Positions 10,997 through 20,873 of a stretch of 64,000 nucleotides of DNA are shown here, piece after piece. How positions within the stretch are numbered: position 1 is the stretch's first letter; every line of letters starts with the position of its first letter. The notes under the pieces were generated by a model. It was given only the letters and a program-made list of their open reading frames with translations, had not been told where the DNA came from and did no database searches. The position numbers were made by a program, and so were the translations under genes. The stretch lies in the NCBI RefSeq assembly GCF_932294415.1, contig NC_065538.1, forward strand, positions 75,369,834 through 75,433,833, read 5' to 3'. This stretch comes from Quercus robur (Eukaryota; Streptophyta; Magnoliopsida; Fagales; Fagaceae).

Positions 10997-11632
10997 CAAG
11001 GACGAAGTAAGGACTTGAAGTTAGGGGGGCAAAAGTATAAACAAAAAAAAAAAAAAATTGAAACTCTAAATAAATATTCATTTTATAAACCATCAACAAA
11101 GAAAAATACACAAAATTATTGTTTTTAAGATATTACAATGCAATTATTTATGAAAATAAGACATTAAATTTTCCTCAACATTAGTAGTTGGTAATGTTGC
11201 ACCACTATTATTAGCTTCTAAACCATTTGAAGTTTTTTTTTTTTTTTTTGAAAAAATCAAATATGGTAGTGGACTTTTTCATAATTTACAAATAAAATAT
11301 AATTTGAAATTATCATGTTATTATATGGTCAATAATCTATAATCATTTCACAGAGTAAACAAATACCATGCACACAAGTAGTCAACAAATAACCAACAAA
11401 TTTTAAAGTTGTAAATAATCTCTTTAATTATTTACCTGAAGGAAAAAAAAAAAAAAAGAACTTTCAAAATTTTTAAAAGACACTCATAGACAACAACACT
11501 ACCGAACAAAACTACAAATCTACACTAAAGTGCATAGAACTGTCCGAACATCACATGGGCATTGTGTTGTTTTACATAGTTCACAGTTGTTAATCACTAG
11601 ACTAGAGACAAGACACCACCTGACTACCATTT

Positions 11633-11663
<31 letters not shown>

Positions 11664-11810
11664 ACATAGACAACAACACTACTAAACAAAACTACAAATC
11701 TACACTAAAGTGCACAGAACTGTCCGAACATCACATGGGCATTGTGTTGTTTTACATAGTTCACAGTTGTTAATCACTAGACTAGAGACAAGACACCACC
11801 TGACCACCAC

Positions 11811-11848
<38 letters not shown>

Positions 11849-12001
11849 TATAACATAGACAACAACACTACTGAACAAAACTATAAATCTACACTAAAGT
11901 GCACAGAATTGTCCGAACATCACATGGGCATTGTGTTGTTTTACATAGTTCACAATTGTTAATCACTAGACTAGAGACAAGACACCACCTGACCACCATT
12001 T

Positions 12002-12044
<43 letters not shown>

Positions 12045-12820
12045 ACATTAGCCTTATTAAAGATTGAAAGAAAAAGATCAAAGTTAGAGTCTACCTCTCT
12101 CTCTCTCTAACTCTTTTTTTCTAGTCTCTTCTTCTTTTTTCAGATGTGGTGGAGTCTCTTAGCTCTGCGTCTCTTTCAATTTTCTTCACAACACTATCTA
12201 CACATATGATTAAATCTAAGTTAATCAACCAACTAACCAAGCATTAGAGATTCAGATATGAGAGAGGGATAAAATGTTACCAGGTTTAGGGCCTTTGGGC
12301 GGTGCTGATTGCTGCGGTGGACTAGTGGTGGCTGGTGGTGTCAGGCATGGTGCATTGTTCTGCCTTTGCTTCTGCTACATTGTTGTTCTGCTGCAGTGCC
12401 ACTACCCAAGTCCTCAGTTTTGAGGTCTTCACTCTTCTGCCATAAGTTAGGTTTTCTTTTCTTTTTTTTTGGTAGTGGCTTAGAAATCCCCTATTTTTTC
12501 CCTTTTATTATATGTGTGTCTTGCCTTAAGTTGGCTTAGAAATCCCCTTCTAGTTAGAATCTGCTTTGAGTGTTTTTTTTTTTTTTTTTTGCTTGTGTTT
12601 ATTTGTTTTGGGCTGTTGTTTAGGCTTAATTTTTGTTGTTGGGATAATATTATAGCTTTTAAAAATATCAATAATATTGTTGAGGGGGCAAAGAGCAATT
12701 TTATTGAAACAAATTGCTAAAAATAATAGACTATATATATAGTGAAATTTTTTTTTTTTTAAAAATAAAAATCTAGGGGGGGCCACTGCCCCCCCAGGTC
12801 CAACAATAGCTTCGTCCCTG
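10997..12820. mobile_element. Non-autonomous hAT-like element
   Basis: The left end CAAGGACGAAG and the right end (reverse complement CAGGGACGAAG) form an 11-bp terminal inverted repeat with one mismatch. Both ends are followed inward by a G-run segment (TTAGGGGGGCAAA and CTGGGGGGGCAGT). The element is flanked by an 8-bp near-perfect direct duplication, ATATCATC (10989-10996) and ATGTCATC (12821-12828). Eight-base duplications and CAGGGxCGxAG-type ends fit the hAT superfamily. The interior has no transposase and holds three tandem copies of a roughly 180-bp unit. Confidence 0.75.
11484..12050. repeat. Three tandem copies of a ~180-bp unit, each ending in an AT microsatellite
   Basis: Copies start near 11484, 11665 and 11853 at TAGACAACAACACTAC and are almost identical through the CACCACCTGAC segment. 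Each ends in a different simple repeat: (AT)n at 11640, (TTA)n then (TA)n at 11815, and (TA)n at 12008. The microsatellite has evolved separately in each copy. The array lies inside the hAT-like element. Confidence 0.85.
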
Positions 12821-12828
12821 ATGTCATC

Positions 12829-13553
12829 CTAGCTGGGCGGGTGGAAGTCAAGTGAGAAATAGGATCACTTTTCCGTTCATAGTTCAGCACATCGGATCAT
12901 GCAGCCGAGGTCTCTCAATCAAAGTTAGATGAACTGAGTTGAATCCTGTACTTCAACCCGGGGTAGGTTTGTCCACTCGAATGGCGATGGAGCTTTCCCC
13001 CTTTTGCTGTAGTTCGGGTTTCAGGTGTGGAATGCCCCTTGCATGCCACAAATTCTAATTGAACAAGTCCTAATATCTAGATAAAGTGACAATTCTCTTG
13101 TTTGCTCTAACTTGTGGGAGATTTTTATTTATCCTAGCTAATGGCAGATTTTTATTCTTACATAAAATTTACGTAAAGATGCCACTTACAACCGTCTAAT
13201 GAGATTATTTAATTTTATCTATAAAAAATGAAGATTTTAGCCTCATATCTCCTTGTTAGATATTTAGAATTATATAAGAAGAATTAGGTGCTACAAACCC
13301 ATATTCCCTTTCTCGAATTTGAATAATTGATCTCAAGTTACTTCTAATCATAAAACTGGTTTATATTTATTAAATTACCGATTCTCTCAAAAGTTTAAAT
13401 TTTTAGGAGATGGTGAATTTATTCATTTAATTTAACACTCTCCCTTCACGTGTGAACCACTTTAGCTGCCATTGAGTGAGGGCCCAACACGTGGAAATTT
13501 AAATAAGATGAGAGGTGACGACAAAAGACCCATGACCTCTTACTTTGATATCA
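12829..13553. other. Intergenic stretch; right part is leader DNA of a small LTR element
   Basis: No gene seen. The part at about 13440-13553 (with ACGTG-containing GGGCCCAACACGTGG) looks like the untranslated leader behind the primer-binding-like site at 13543-13553. Confidence 0.4.
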
Positions 13554-13696
13554 TGTGAAAGTCTGAAAGACTATATATTAAACTGTATTATGTATATAAT
13601 AAAGTACAAGAGTTTGCCTTATATAGATAGATAAGATGTGATGTACAAGGTACCTATAATTATGAGCATAAGTCCATTGGGCTTATACTCTTAACA
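13543..13696 (-). repeat. Short LTR (about 143 bp) with adjacent primer-binding-like site
   Basis: On the minus strand a segment begins TGTTAAGAGTATAAGCCCAA (13696) and ends TTTCACA (13554). It contains TATATAAGG and is followed directly by TGATATCAAAG, close to the tRNA-Met primer-binding site TGGTATCAGAG. TGTTA...CA termini with a TATATAAGG box are typical of small Copia-type or TRIM LTRs. No second LTR or coding region is seen. Confidence 0.55.
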
Positions 13697-14081
13697 ATAT
13701 TCTAAGAGTGTTCAAACAGTACTAGCAAATAAAAGGGGAGCATGACATTGAAACTTGCTGGTATAGATTTATGTTTGTATAAAACAAAAATTAAATTTTA
13801 TATAAAGCTAGAATGTGTGATTTATGATTTTTAGTCAATTTAATACATCAATCCTATCTTAGATAAGAGGTTTAAAATATAACATGCATCTACAATACGT
13901 CATATGGTGATGCCTAAATACCTACTCTACATGTTTTTTTTTTTTTTTTTTGAGAAATACTCTCTACATGTTTTGAACATGGATAATGGATATGAATGCC
14001 TACTACCTAACGCTTCTGGATCCGACAATTTTTGTCAGAACCATTAATAAGGATAAAGAGGAGGAAAAAAAAAAAAAAAAG
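13697..14081. other. Intergenic stretch, no feature seen
   Basis: AT-rich DNA with a T-run at 13935; no coding signal. Confidence 0.4.
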
Positions 14082-14357
14082 AAGTAAATCCTTTACATCT
14101 ACTTTCAGACTAAAACACGCTGCAGTTTTCCTCAAAAAATAAATTAAAAAATGACTTTGCTGTTTGGAGTTTGGACCAATAAAAAAGATATTTATTTCTT
14201 TAACCAAAAAAAAAAAAAAAAAAAGTAAATCCTTTACATCTACTTTCAGACTAAAACACGCTGCAGTTTTCCTCAAAAAATAAATTAAAAAATGACTTTG
14301 CTGTTTGGAGTTTGGACCAATAAAAAAGATATTTATTTCTTTAACCAAAAAAAAAAA
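14082..14357. repeat. Recent tandem duplication, ~141-bp unit
   Basis: Two practically identical copies start at AAGTAAATCCTTTACATC (14083 and 14224), and each ends in an A-run of about 12-18 bases. The near identity implies a recent event. A minus-strand frame across both copies is only a by-product of the repeat. Confidence 0.9.
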
Positions 14358-15590
14358 AGAAGATATTTCTTAAGAGTTGCACGTTTATTATTATGTTTTT
14401 GTTTTGTTTTTGTTTTTTTGTAAGATTTGAAGAGTTTCAAGTTTATAGCCAACTAGCCAGATAGATAATTTATCTCTAGATTACTACTGAAAAATTAATG
14501 GTGCTATTTTCTAAATTAATACAGTAATTTATAGAAAATAAAAAGTTCACAAAATATAAAACTCCTTTCCAAAATGTGCTTAGACTTTCTGCATATTCAA
14601 ATATTATCAAAGTATTTTTTTTTTCTATCCTACTTGTATTCAAAATTGTACAAATGATTCACACAGAAGTAATTACATGGCAATCAACCATGACTGTATT
14701 GTAAACTAATCACTAATTACTAAAAGATGGAATTGCAATGAACTTGGTTATAACTTATAACAAGTTATATGTTCACACACATAGATGAACATACCTGCTC
14801 ACCCCTAAATTCGTGAATTATAAAAGTTATAAAATAGCATCCAATTCTCTTTGCCAATTAGATAATTGAATTAATAAATACTACTATAGGCTCTTATTGT
14901 CATCTTATAATTGAAAAGTTTTTTTTTTTAATAAATAATTCTACTCTAGAATAATTTAAGTATATATGTGTGTGAAACTCTTTTTTAAAAATTTGAACTC
15001 TGTGAACGGTGATATAATTGAAAAGTCTTAACATGCGAAACATATGTTCTATTATCATATATCAATTATATAAAATAAAAAAAAGAAAAAAAAACTTAAA
15101 ATTCCTATTTTCCAATTAAATTATTGGATTAATAAATACTACTATAGTTTCTTATTGACATCTTATTATTGAAAAGTTTAACATGCAAAACAAAGTTCTA
15201 TTATCATATATCAAAATAAGACATGGGATAAATAAAAAAAAATAAAAAAAACGTTTGGATTAGTCTTAACATGCAAAACATATGTTCTATTATCATGCGC
15301 AATGGTATAATTGAAAAGTCTTAACATGTGAAACATATGTTCTATTATCATATATCATTTTAAAAAAACTTATATGGGATTGAAAAACAAATCGTTTGGG
15401 TCCAATTCCCATTTGCCAATTAAATAATTGTAATATTAACAATCACTACTATAGTCTCTTATTGACATCTTATTATTAAAAAGTTTAACCCGCAAAACAC
15501 AAATTCTATTATCATATATCAAAATAAAACCCAAATGGGATTAAAAATTATAAAACGTTTGGATTAGTTAAAAAAAAAAAAAAATCCTCC
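14358..15590. repeat. Intergenic DNA with diverged repeats
   Basis: From about 14840, a motif around AACATATGTTCTATTATCAT followed by ATATCA recurs near 15040, 15185, 15270, 15330 and 15500, each preceded by GAAAAGT(C)TTAAC and, in places, by a CCAATTAAATAATTG-type segment. This is a decayed tandem family of roughly 110-170-bp spacing. No gene seen. Confidence 0.55.
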
Positions 15591-16030
15591 TTATTAGCTT
15601 ATTTACTTATGTATAGTTTTTTTTATTTATTTTAAATCCTACTTTTTCAAGGTATAATTATATGAATGAAAGGAAATTCCAAATTTGTATTTCAGGTCAA
15701 TTAATCCAGGCAGAACAGATTGTGGACAAGTATAATACATTGTTCCCGTGGGGTAGCTGTATTGTGTACAGTTTGAGGATAGGGCTGAATGAGTTGGCAA
15801 TTCACAAAATCAAAAGAGAAAGGGATACATATCTTCAACAGAAGGTAGATAAAGCCTAAAGGGCCAAATGAAACAGGCTTTATTAATTATCATATTGCTT
15901 ATCCACGAGATTGGTTTGTGTTTTTTCATTTAGTCACATAAAGCCAACTCAACCAACCATTTGATGTCCTCAACAACCCATCAAAGTTGATAACTACCAG
16001 TCTTTATGCTCTCATTTCTCAACTACCAAT
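15591..16030. other. Region upstream of the R3-MYB gene, no gene seen
   Basis: A 65-codon plus-strand frame at 15662-15859 has no recognisable domain and no start context or splice partners I can support. The rest would be promoter-proximal DNA of the R3-MYB gene. Confidence 0.35.
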
Positions 16031-16036
16031 CATCAT

Positions 16037-16044
16037 TATATATA
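16037..16044 (+). promoter_or_regulatory. TATA box candidate of the R3-MYB gene
   Basis: TATATATA lies 64 bp upstream of the ATG at 16108, which would place transcription start near 16070 with a short leader. Confidence 0.4.
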
Positions 16045-16107
16045 CCATAATTTTATGTTCCATCCCATAATGAATTTCTGCCGCTTGACTCATCTTTGTG
16101 GAGACTA

Positions 16108-16651
16108 ATGGGAGACTTAGCTCAGACCACTAATGATAATAATGAAGAAACCAAAGGTACCCCATTTGAAATTTGCTCACTTCTAGTCTTATTTCAATCA
16201 AGACTATTGCTTGTTTTTCAATTTAGTGACATGGGTTTGTTCTTGTTCTTGTTCTTCTTTCTTTTTTTCAGAGGAAAATAAACAGGAACAGGATTCCAAG
16301 CTGGAATTCTCTGAAGATGAAGTCTCACTCATTGCTAAGATGTTTAGATTGGTTGGAGAAAGGTTTCTATTGTTATTGTCATTCTTGCCACTCTATATAT
16401 ACACAATTAGGCTGTTTTAGTCTCAATTATGTGTGTGTATGTTTTGTTCTTTTTGGATGTGGCAATATGTGCTAGGTGGTGATCATTTACTACTTGACCT
16501 ATAAGCTTAAACAGTCAGGAAATTATGAATTTAATTATTTACCTATTGTTCTAACAGGTGGTCTCTAATTGCTGGGAGGATTCCTGGAAGAACAGCAGAA
16601 GAAATTGAGAAGTACTGGACTACAAAGCATTCAGCTTCAAGTGAAAGATGA
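16108..16651 (+). CDS. R3-type single-repeat MYB (CPC/TRY/ETC-like)
   Basis: Three exons, 16108-16156, 16272-16362 and 16558-16651, with GT-AG junctions and matching phases, encode 77 residues. Residues 1-26 are polar and acidic. Residues about 27-70 form one R3 MYB repeat with [22 protein letters not shown] and EEIEKYW, including helix tryptophans W48 and W67. After the repeat only seven residues remain, so there is no activation domain. This is the build of the CAPRICE/TRIPTYCHON/ETC family, nuclear repressors that compete with R2R3-MYBs for bHLH partners in trichome and root-hair patterning. The bHLH-contact signature [DE]Lx2[RK]x3Lx6Lx3R is present except that the first acidic position is Ser35. 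Each exon is too short for a simple ORF scan. Assignment within the family is uncertain. Confidence 0.85.
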
Positions 16652-17773
16652 CTGAAAATAATTCAAATGCTGCTATGGTTGATTAGCTTTGATTGTTTAT
16701 TGTAAATGATGTCTAGGTGTGGGATATAAGTATAAAAATTGTTATTATATGTTAGTTGCTTTCTATGATATTATTGATTTATGTAATTATATTAGCTAGT
16801 GTAATCAGTAAAGCAACGATGCATGGTGAATGTTTCTGCAAATTGCGAAGTGCTTGACATGTAATAAGAATCAACTTTCTCTTCTTCTATTTTTTTTTTT
16901 TTTTTTTTTTTGGCAAATAGTATTTATATAATGAATTGTTCTTATTTTCTTTCAAATTAATCTTTGGAAAATTTTTGTTTTAACCAATTATGTTACAACT
17001 CAAATAATCTATTAGATTAGATATCTTTATTGGAAACATGACAAGATTAGACGTCTTTATTAGAAACATGACACCAAAAAGTTCCAACAAGTTCAACTAC
17101 ACAATATTCTTATCATGATTTGTTTGTAATTATAGGCTAGGAGAATCACCATCCAAATAATTATGTAATGTATTGTGGTTAAGATTCGAAAAAACTTTGT
17201 CGATTTTGATAATTAACTATTAACGTCGTTGTTTGTTGAAAAAAAAAAAATCGGTGGATACAGTCAAAGTAGGCAAATTATTTTTTATTACATGAGACAT
17301 TAACACCTAATAATGAAGTATAGCTACTTGTACAAGTAGACCCCTAAGCTCGTGCAAATCGCTATCATACTAGAAATCAGTTTTTGTTTACCTTCAATAA
17401 TAATTGTGTCTATCTTTTTTTCTGAAAAAGAATAATAATAATAATAATGATTGTAGTTCAACGTGGGATTTTATCATGTAGTGTGGGTCAGGGTTGGATT
17501 TGTCCAATATCCAGGAATGATAAAGAAATGAACAGAGCTGAGCCCATCGATTTTGCTGTAAAACTGACACATTAGGCCCATAACTCTAGTCCTGATTAAG
17601 GCCCAACCCACTCTTGTACCCACCCTTAGTTCTTTATTGAGAAATTCTACACTCCGAAGTCCTTTCTGTTTGCTTGTTAAATTGACAGAGTAGTGGGATG
17701 GAGTTAGGTTTTTTTTTTTTTTTTTTTTTTTTTAATCTCAAAGGAGGAGGGTGAAGGGTTTAAGGGGGTTCAG
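16652..17773. other. 3' flank of R3-MYB and intergenic DNA
   Basis: Long T-runs at 16890 and 17709, an ATA microsatellite at 17435, no coding signal. The transcript end of the R3-MYB gene probably lies before 16,850. Confidence 0.4.
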
Positions 17774-17862
17774 AGAGATATATATTACCCTCTCCCCATA
17801 TTTTTAATTCTCCCAAATGAGATATATATTACCCTCTCCCCATATTTTTAATTCTCCCAAAT
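17774..17862. repeat. Tandem duplication, ~45-bp unit
   Basis: GAGATATATATTACCCTCTC and its 3' continuation occur twice (from 17775 and 17819) without change. Confidence 0.85.
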
Positions 17863-17925
17863 TTGGGAGAATTTGGAGGGGGAAGGGACTAGGAGGAGAG
17901 GATTTTCATTTATTATAAAATAAAT

Positions 17926-19080
17926 GGTAAATTACATAATTGGTCTCTATCATTTATACGAAATTTCAATTTGGTCCCTAATCTTTTTTTTTTGGTAAGA
18001 GGTCTCTAACCTTTTAATTGTGTCAATTTGGTTCCTAACCTTTTAATGTCGTGTCAATTTAGTCTCTATTATTATCTATTGGATGGAAAAAATCTAATGT
18101 GTCAAACTGAATAATAAAAATTTTATTTTTTCTATTAAAAAAAAAACCAAGTTTTGTTCCCATGTGAGTTTTAAAGTTCGGGAAAAATTCTAAAATCCCA
18201 AATTCCTGCTCCTTCAATAGGCTTAACTTCATCTGAGATGTCAAATTTGACGGAGCAAATATTAGTTGATGTTCTTTTAAAAGTGAATCATAACTTCCTC
18301 AAATCTATAGTTTATTTCTTCTCTCTTTGATATATGTAACCACATAAAACCATTAAATCTAGAGGCAAAGTTTCACAATTATGTCTCAGAGAATTGAAAA
18401 AACAAAAACATTATTTTAGGAAAAGGAAGGAACTGGTGGTGATCATGTAAAGCTTGATGCCTTGGCTTCCAAATATAAGCAAATCTTTGGCTTGTCCAAA
18501 GCTTCCTTGAAAAAAACAAGAGCTTTAATTGTCTCTTCGGAAATTTTGATATTGATCTCTTCCAAATCTTTGAACAAAGGTTTCGAGAGCCTTAATTTCC
18601 TGTTGAGATTGTGACACTGCTTCCTAAAAACGCATCTTAACTCGGATCTAGTCCACAACGTAAATGAGATTCCCAAGTAGCATAACATTTTGGTCCTCCA
18701 TACAAAGTAGGAGTAGTTTTGCTTGGTGCCATTTTTTGTTTTCTAAGCTCTAAAATACTAAGATAGACTTGTAATTTAGGTTAAGCACCATAGAGATTGC
18801 GTATTTTTTTAACACACGTGGGAATAGAAATTTGGGTTTATATTTTTTATTTTATTTTTAATTTTTATTTGACGTGGTTGTACACTTGGGCATTGATGTG
18901 CAGGGAAAATCAATTGTTTATTATTCTGTTTGACACGTTAGATTTTTCCATCAAATGATAACCGCAGGAACCAAATTGACATAGCTCTAAAATGTTAATG
19001 ATCAAATTGACACAATTGAAAAGTTATGGACCAAATTGACATTTGGTGTAAAGGATAAGGACCAATAATGTAGTTTACCC
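17926..19080. mobile_element. Mutator-like (Pack-MULE type) element with long terminal inverted repeats
   Basis: The left arm (from GGTAAATTACATAATTGGTC, 17926) and the right arm (reverse complement AGGGTAAACTACATTATTGG, ending near 19080) pair over about 170 bp with scattered mismatches, including the recurring TCAATTTGGTCC and GATGGAAAAAATCTAA(T/C)GTG segments. The 9-mer AAAATAAAT occurs on both sides (17917-17925 and 19082-19090), the size expected for a Mutator duplication. No transposase is present; the interior carries a fragment resembling a U-box protein gene. Confidence 0.75.
18443..18688 (-). pseudogene. Captured fragment resembling the N-terminal (UND) region of a plant U-box (PUB) protein
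   Basis: The minus-strand frame reads [19 protein letters not shown], then [18 protein letters not shown] and [12 protein letters not shown]. The spacing of these blocks follows the U-box N-terminal domain of PUB12/13/14-type E3 ligases (basic FRKKxxxNLxRRLKLLxPxFEE block, then a SEE-LKALxxLKEALxxAK block). There is no U-box and no ARM repeats. The fragment lies inside the long inverted repeats of a Mutator-like element, so it is best read as a captured gene piece. It is probably non-functional, though it might be transcribed from the terminal repeat. Domain assignment is from pattern memory and untested. Confidence 0.55.
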
Positions 19081-19090
19081 TAAAATAAAT

Positions 19091-19821
19091 TAGTATGTAA
19101 CATGTGCATGAATGGTCAATTGTAGTGGTGCTATTGATGTTAGTTTGAGTTATTAAACATATAGGACATTAGTTAATGTGTGTGTGAGAGAGAGCCGATA
19201 TTAATGTCCCATGTTACTTATGAAATCATAGCAACCCAACTATCCTTCTTAGCAACCAAACATTGAGATTAATTAGATACCTTCAGTTTTGATTCATTCT
19301 TTCTATAAATAAGTTGATTTATCACTCAAGAATCATATACAATCAATTCAATACAATAGAAAACACTGAAGAACAGAAATAAGAAATTGCAAATATTCAA
19401 AGTTACACACCAAGCTAGAGATGGCAGCAAATCTAGACACCAAAGGGGAAAAAAAAGATTTTTATAGCAGAAACATAACTCTAAATTGTAATATACACTT
19501 TCAAAATTATAACAATTCAAAAAATCAGTTCTTTGAAGGGCCTAAAACAACACAACACTAAACACCAAAAAAAATCCATCACTTTTTCACATGAAATTGG
19601 AATTTGTTCCACTCTTAAGATTGCATAAGAGATTCCCCATATTTAGTCAACTATCCTAGTCAATAGAGTTGCAGAATTTACTATTAAACTAAAATTTATT
19701 CTTGATTTCCCACCTACTCAAATTTCATAACGTCTTCCTTTAAGTTAACCTTGCTTTGATGAACGGTAGCATTTTCTCTGCTTCTAAATATGGTAGAAGG
19801 TAACCCATGGGGCAAATCTAC
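19091..19821. other. Intergenic stretch, no feature seen
   Basis: AT-rich, no coding signal on either strand. Confidence 0.4.
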
Positions 19822-20873
19822 AAATAATAGTATGTACATGCAAGTTAGGCTATCAAGCTTAGTGTATGTTTGGCTCTAAATTAAAAGGCTAGCTTATTTT
19901 TGCTACTATTCATGGGTTCCATTGCACTTTTTGGTACTATTCATAAGTCCCACTGTATTATTTCTTTTAACTATTACCTTTATCTACAGTATTTTCAGCA
20001 AAAAGTTTTCAATTTCAGCAAAATAAACGGATCCCAAACAGACTTTTAATGAAAGAGAATGAGTGATGAATCTAACTATACATTTAAGTGAAAAAGCTTA
20101 AGAATAATAAAAATAGAAACTTTAACATTTTAATGTCGAGAGAAATGCAAAAGCGAAACAAAGAAAGTAAAGAAGGCACTGGAAATACGTGGAAAACCCT
20201 TTGAAAGGGATGAAGAATCACGGGTGAGTGAAGGGAAGAATGTCTGTTACTCTTTAGAGCTCTCTATTAAAGTTAAAGTTTTTACACAATAGTCATGTTC
20301 TTCCCAAAGAAAGCCTCTCTTTCTACCTCACTTTCCTCTCTAGACTTCTGCTTCTTACTCTTTATCTTTCTAGGTTCTTGCCTTAATTGTTCAGCAACAT
20401 ATTCCTCTTATAGTACGAGGAATGTTGTTAGGTACATTAGGGCAGGTGTTAGGCCTCCATTCGCCCATTTAAAACCCTAATATAATTATTATACTATACT
20501 ACGGCTGAAGGAGAGAGAAGACATACTAATGCCAAGGTAGTGGAATAGAGGGCAGCTCTGCTTCAATGTGGGGAGAAAGCCATAGACAAGAAAAGGGACA
20601 TCAGGGAGGCTAGGAGTGATGCATGTGTCCTCAATAATGGTTTAGCACAAGCTCAGCCAATAAGAGGTGTTCTATAGCATCTGACCATAAGGGGTTGCTA
20701 TCTCCCTTTTACGCAAATGCTGGGTGTCCATGCTAGGTGCATTTTTCACCATTCCCCAAGATGGTCACACCATTGGTACGAACCAAAGATACTCTCCCTC
20801 AGTCAACGTTCTCCTTCCTTTCCTCACAGCTAGCCCACATGTAGGGTCCAAATCCAGCCACGTCAGCACTCAT
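19822..20873. repeat. Dispersed repeat, copy 1 (LTR-sized), interrupted by a MITE
   Basis: It matches 28648-29473 in the same orientation, from GTATGTACATGCAAGTTAGG through GTGGAAAACC(C/A)TT, GAAAGGG(A/G)TGA, CCTCTTATAGTA(C/T)GAGGAA, to the CAGCTAGCCCACATGTAGGG end. Identity looks around 80 percent by eye. It may be an LTR or a non-autonomous element; clean TG...CA ends or target duplications are not evident. A MITE occupies 19866-20042. Confidence 0.65.
19866..20042. mobile_element. MITE with GTTTGG...CCAAAC ends, copy 1
   Basis: The segment from TGTTTGGCTC to GGATCCCAAACAGAC is absent from the otherwise similar repeat at 28648-29473, which shows it is an insertion. Inside are GCTTATTTTTGCTACTATTC and TTCAGCAAAATAAACGGATC, whose TTATTTTTGCT/AGCAAAATAA ends are complementary. 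Related copies lie at 25988 and 26547. Confidence 0.6.

Noticed and set aside
12480-12786. Overlapping frames of 68-78 codons at the right side of the hAT-like element
   Set aside because: Poly-Phe and poly-Lys stretches from T and A runs; not coding.
14007-14348. 113-codon minus-strand frame
   Set aside because: Spans a recent tandem duplication and A-runs; the two halves are the same peptide repeated.
15662-15859. 65-codon frame upstream of the R3-MYB gene
   Set aside because: No domain, no splice partners that I can support and no link to the MYB exons; could be a decayed fragment but the evidence is too thin.
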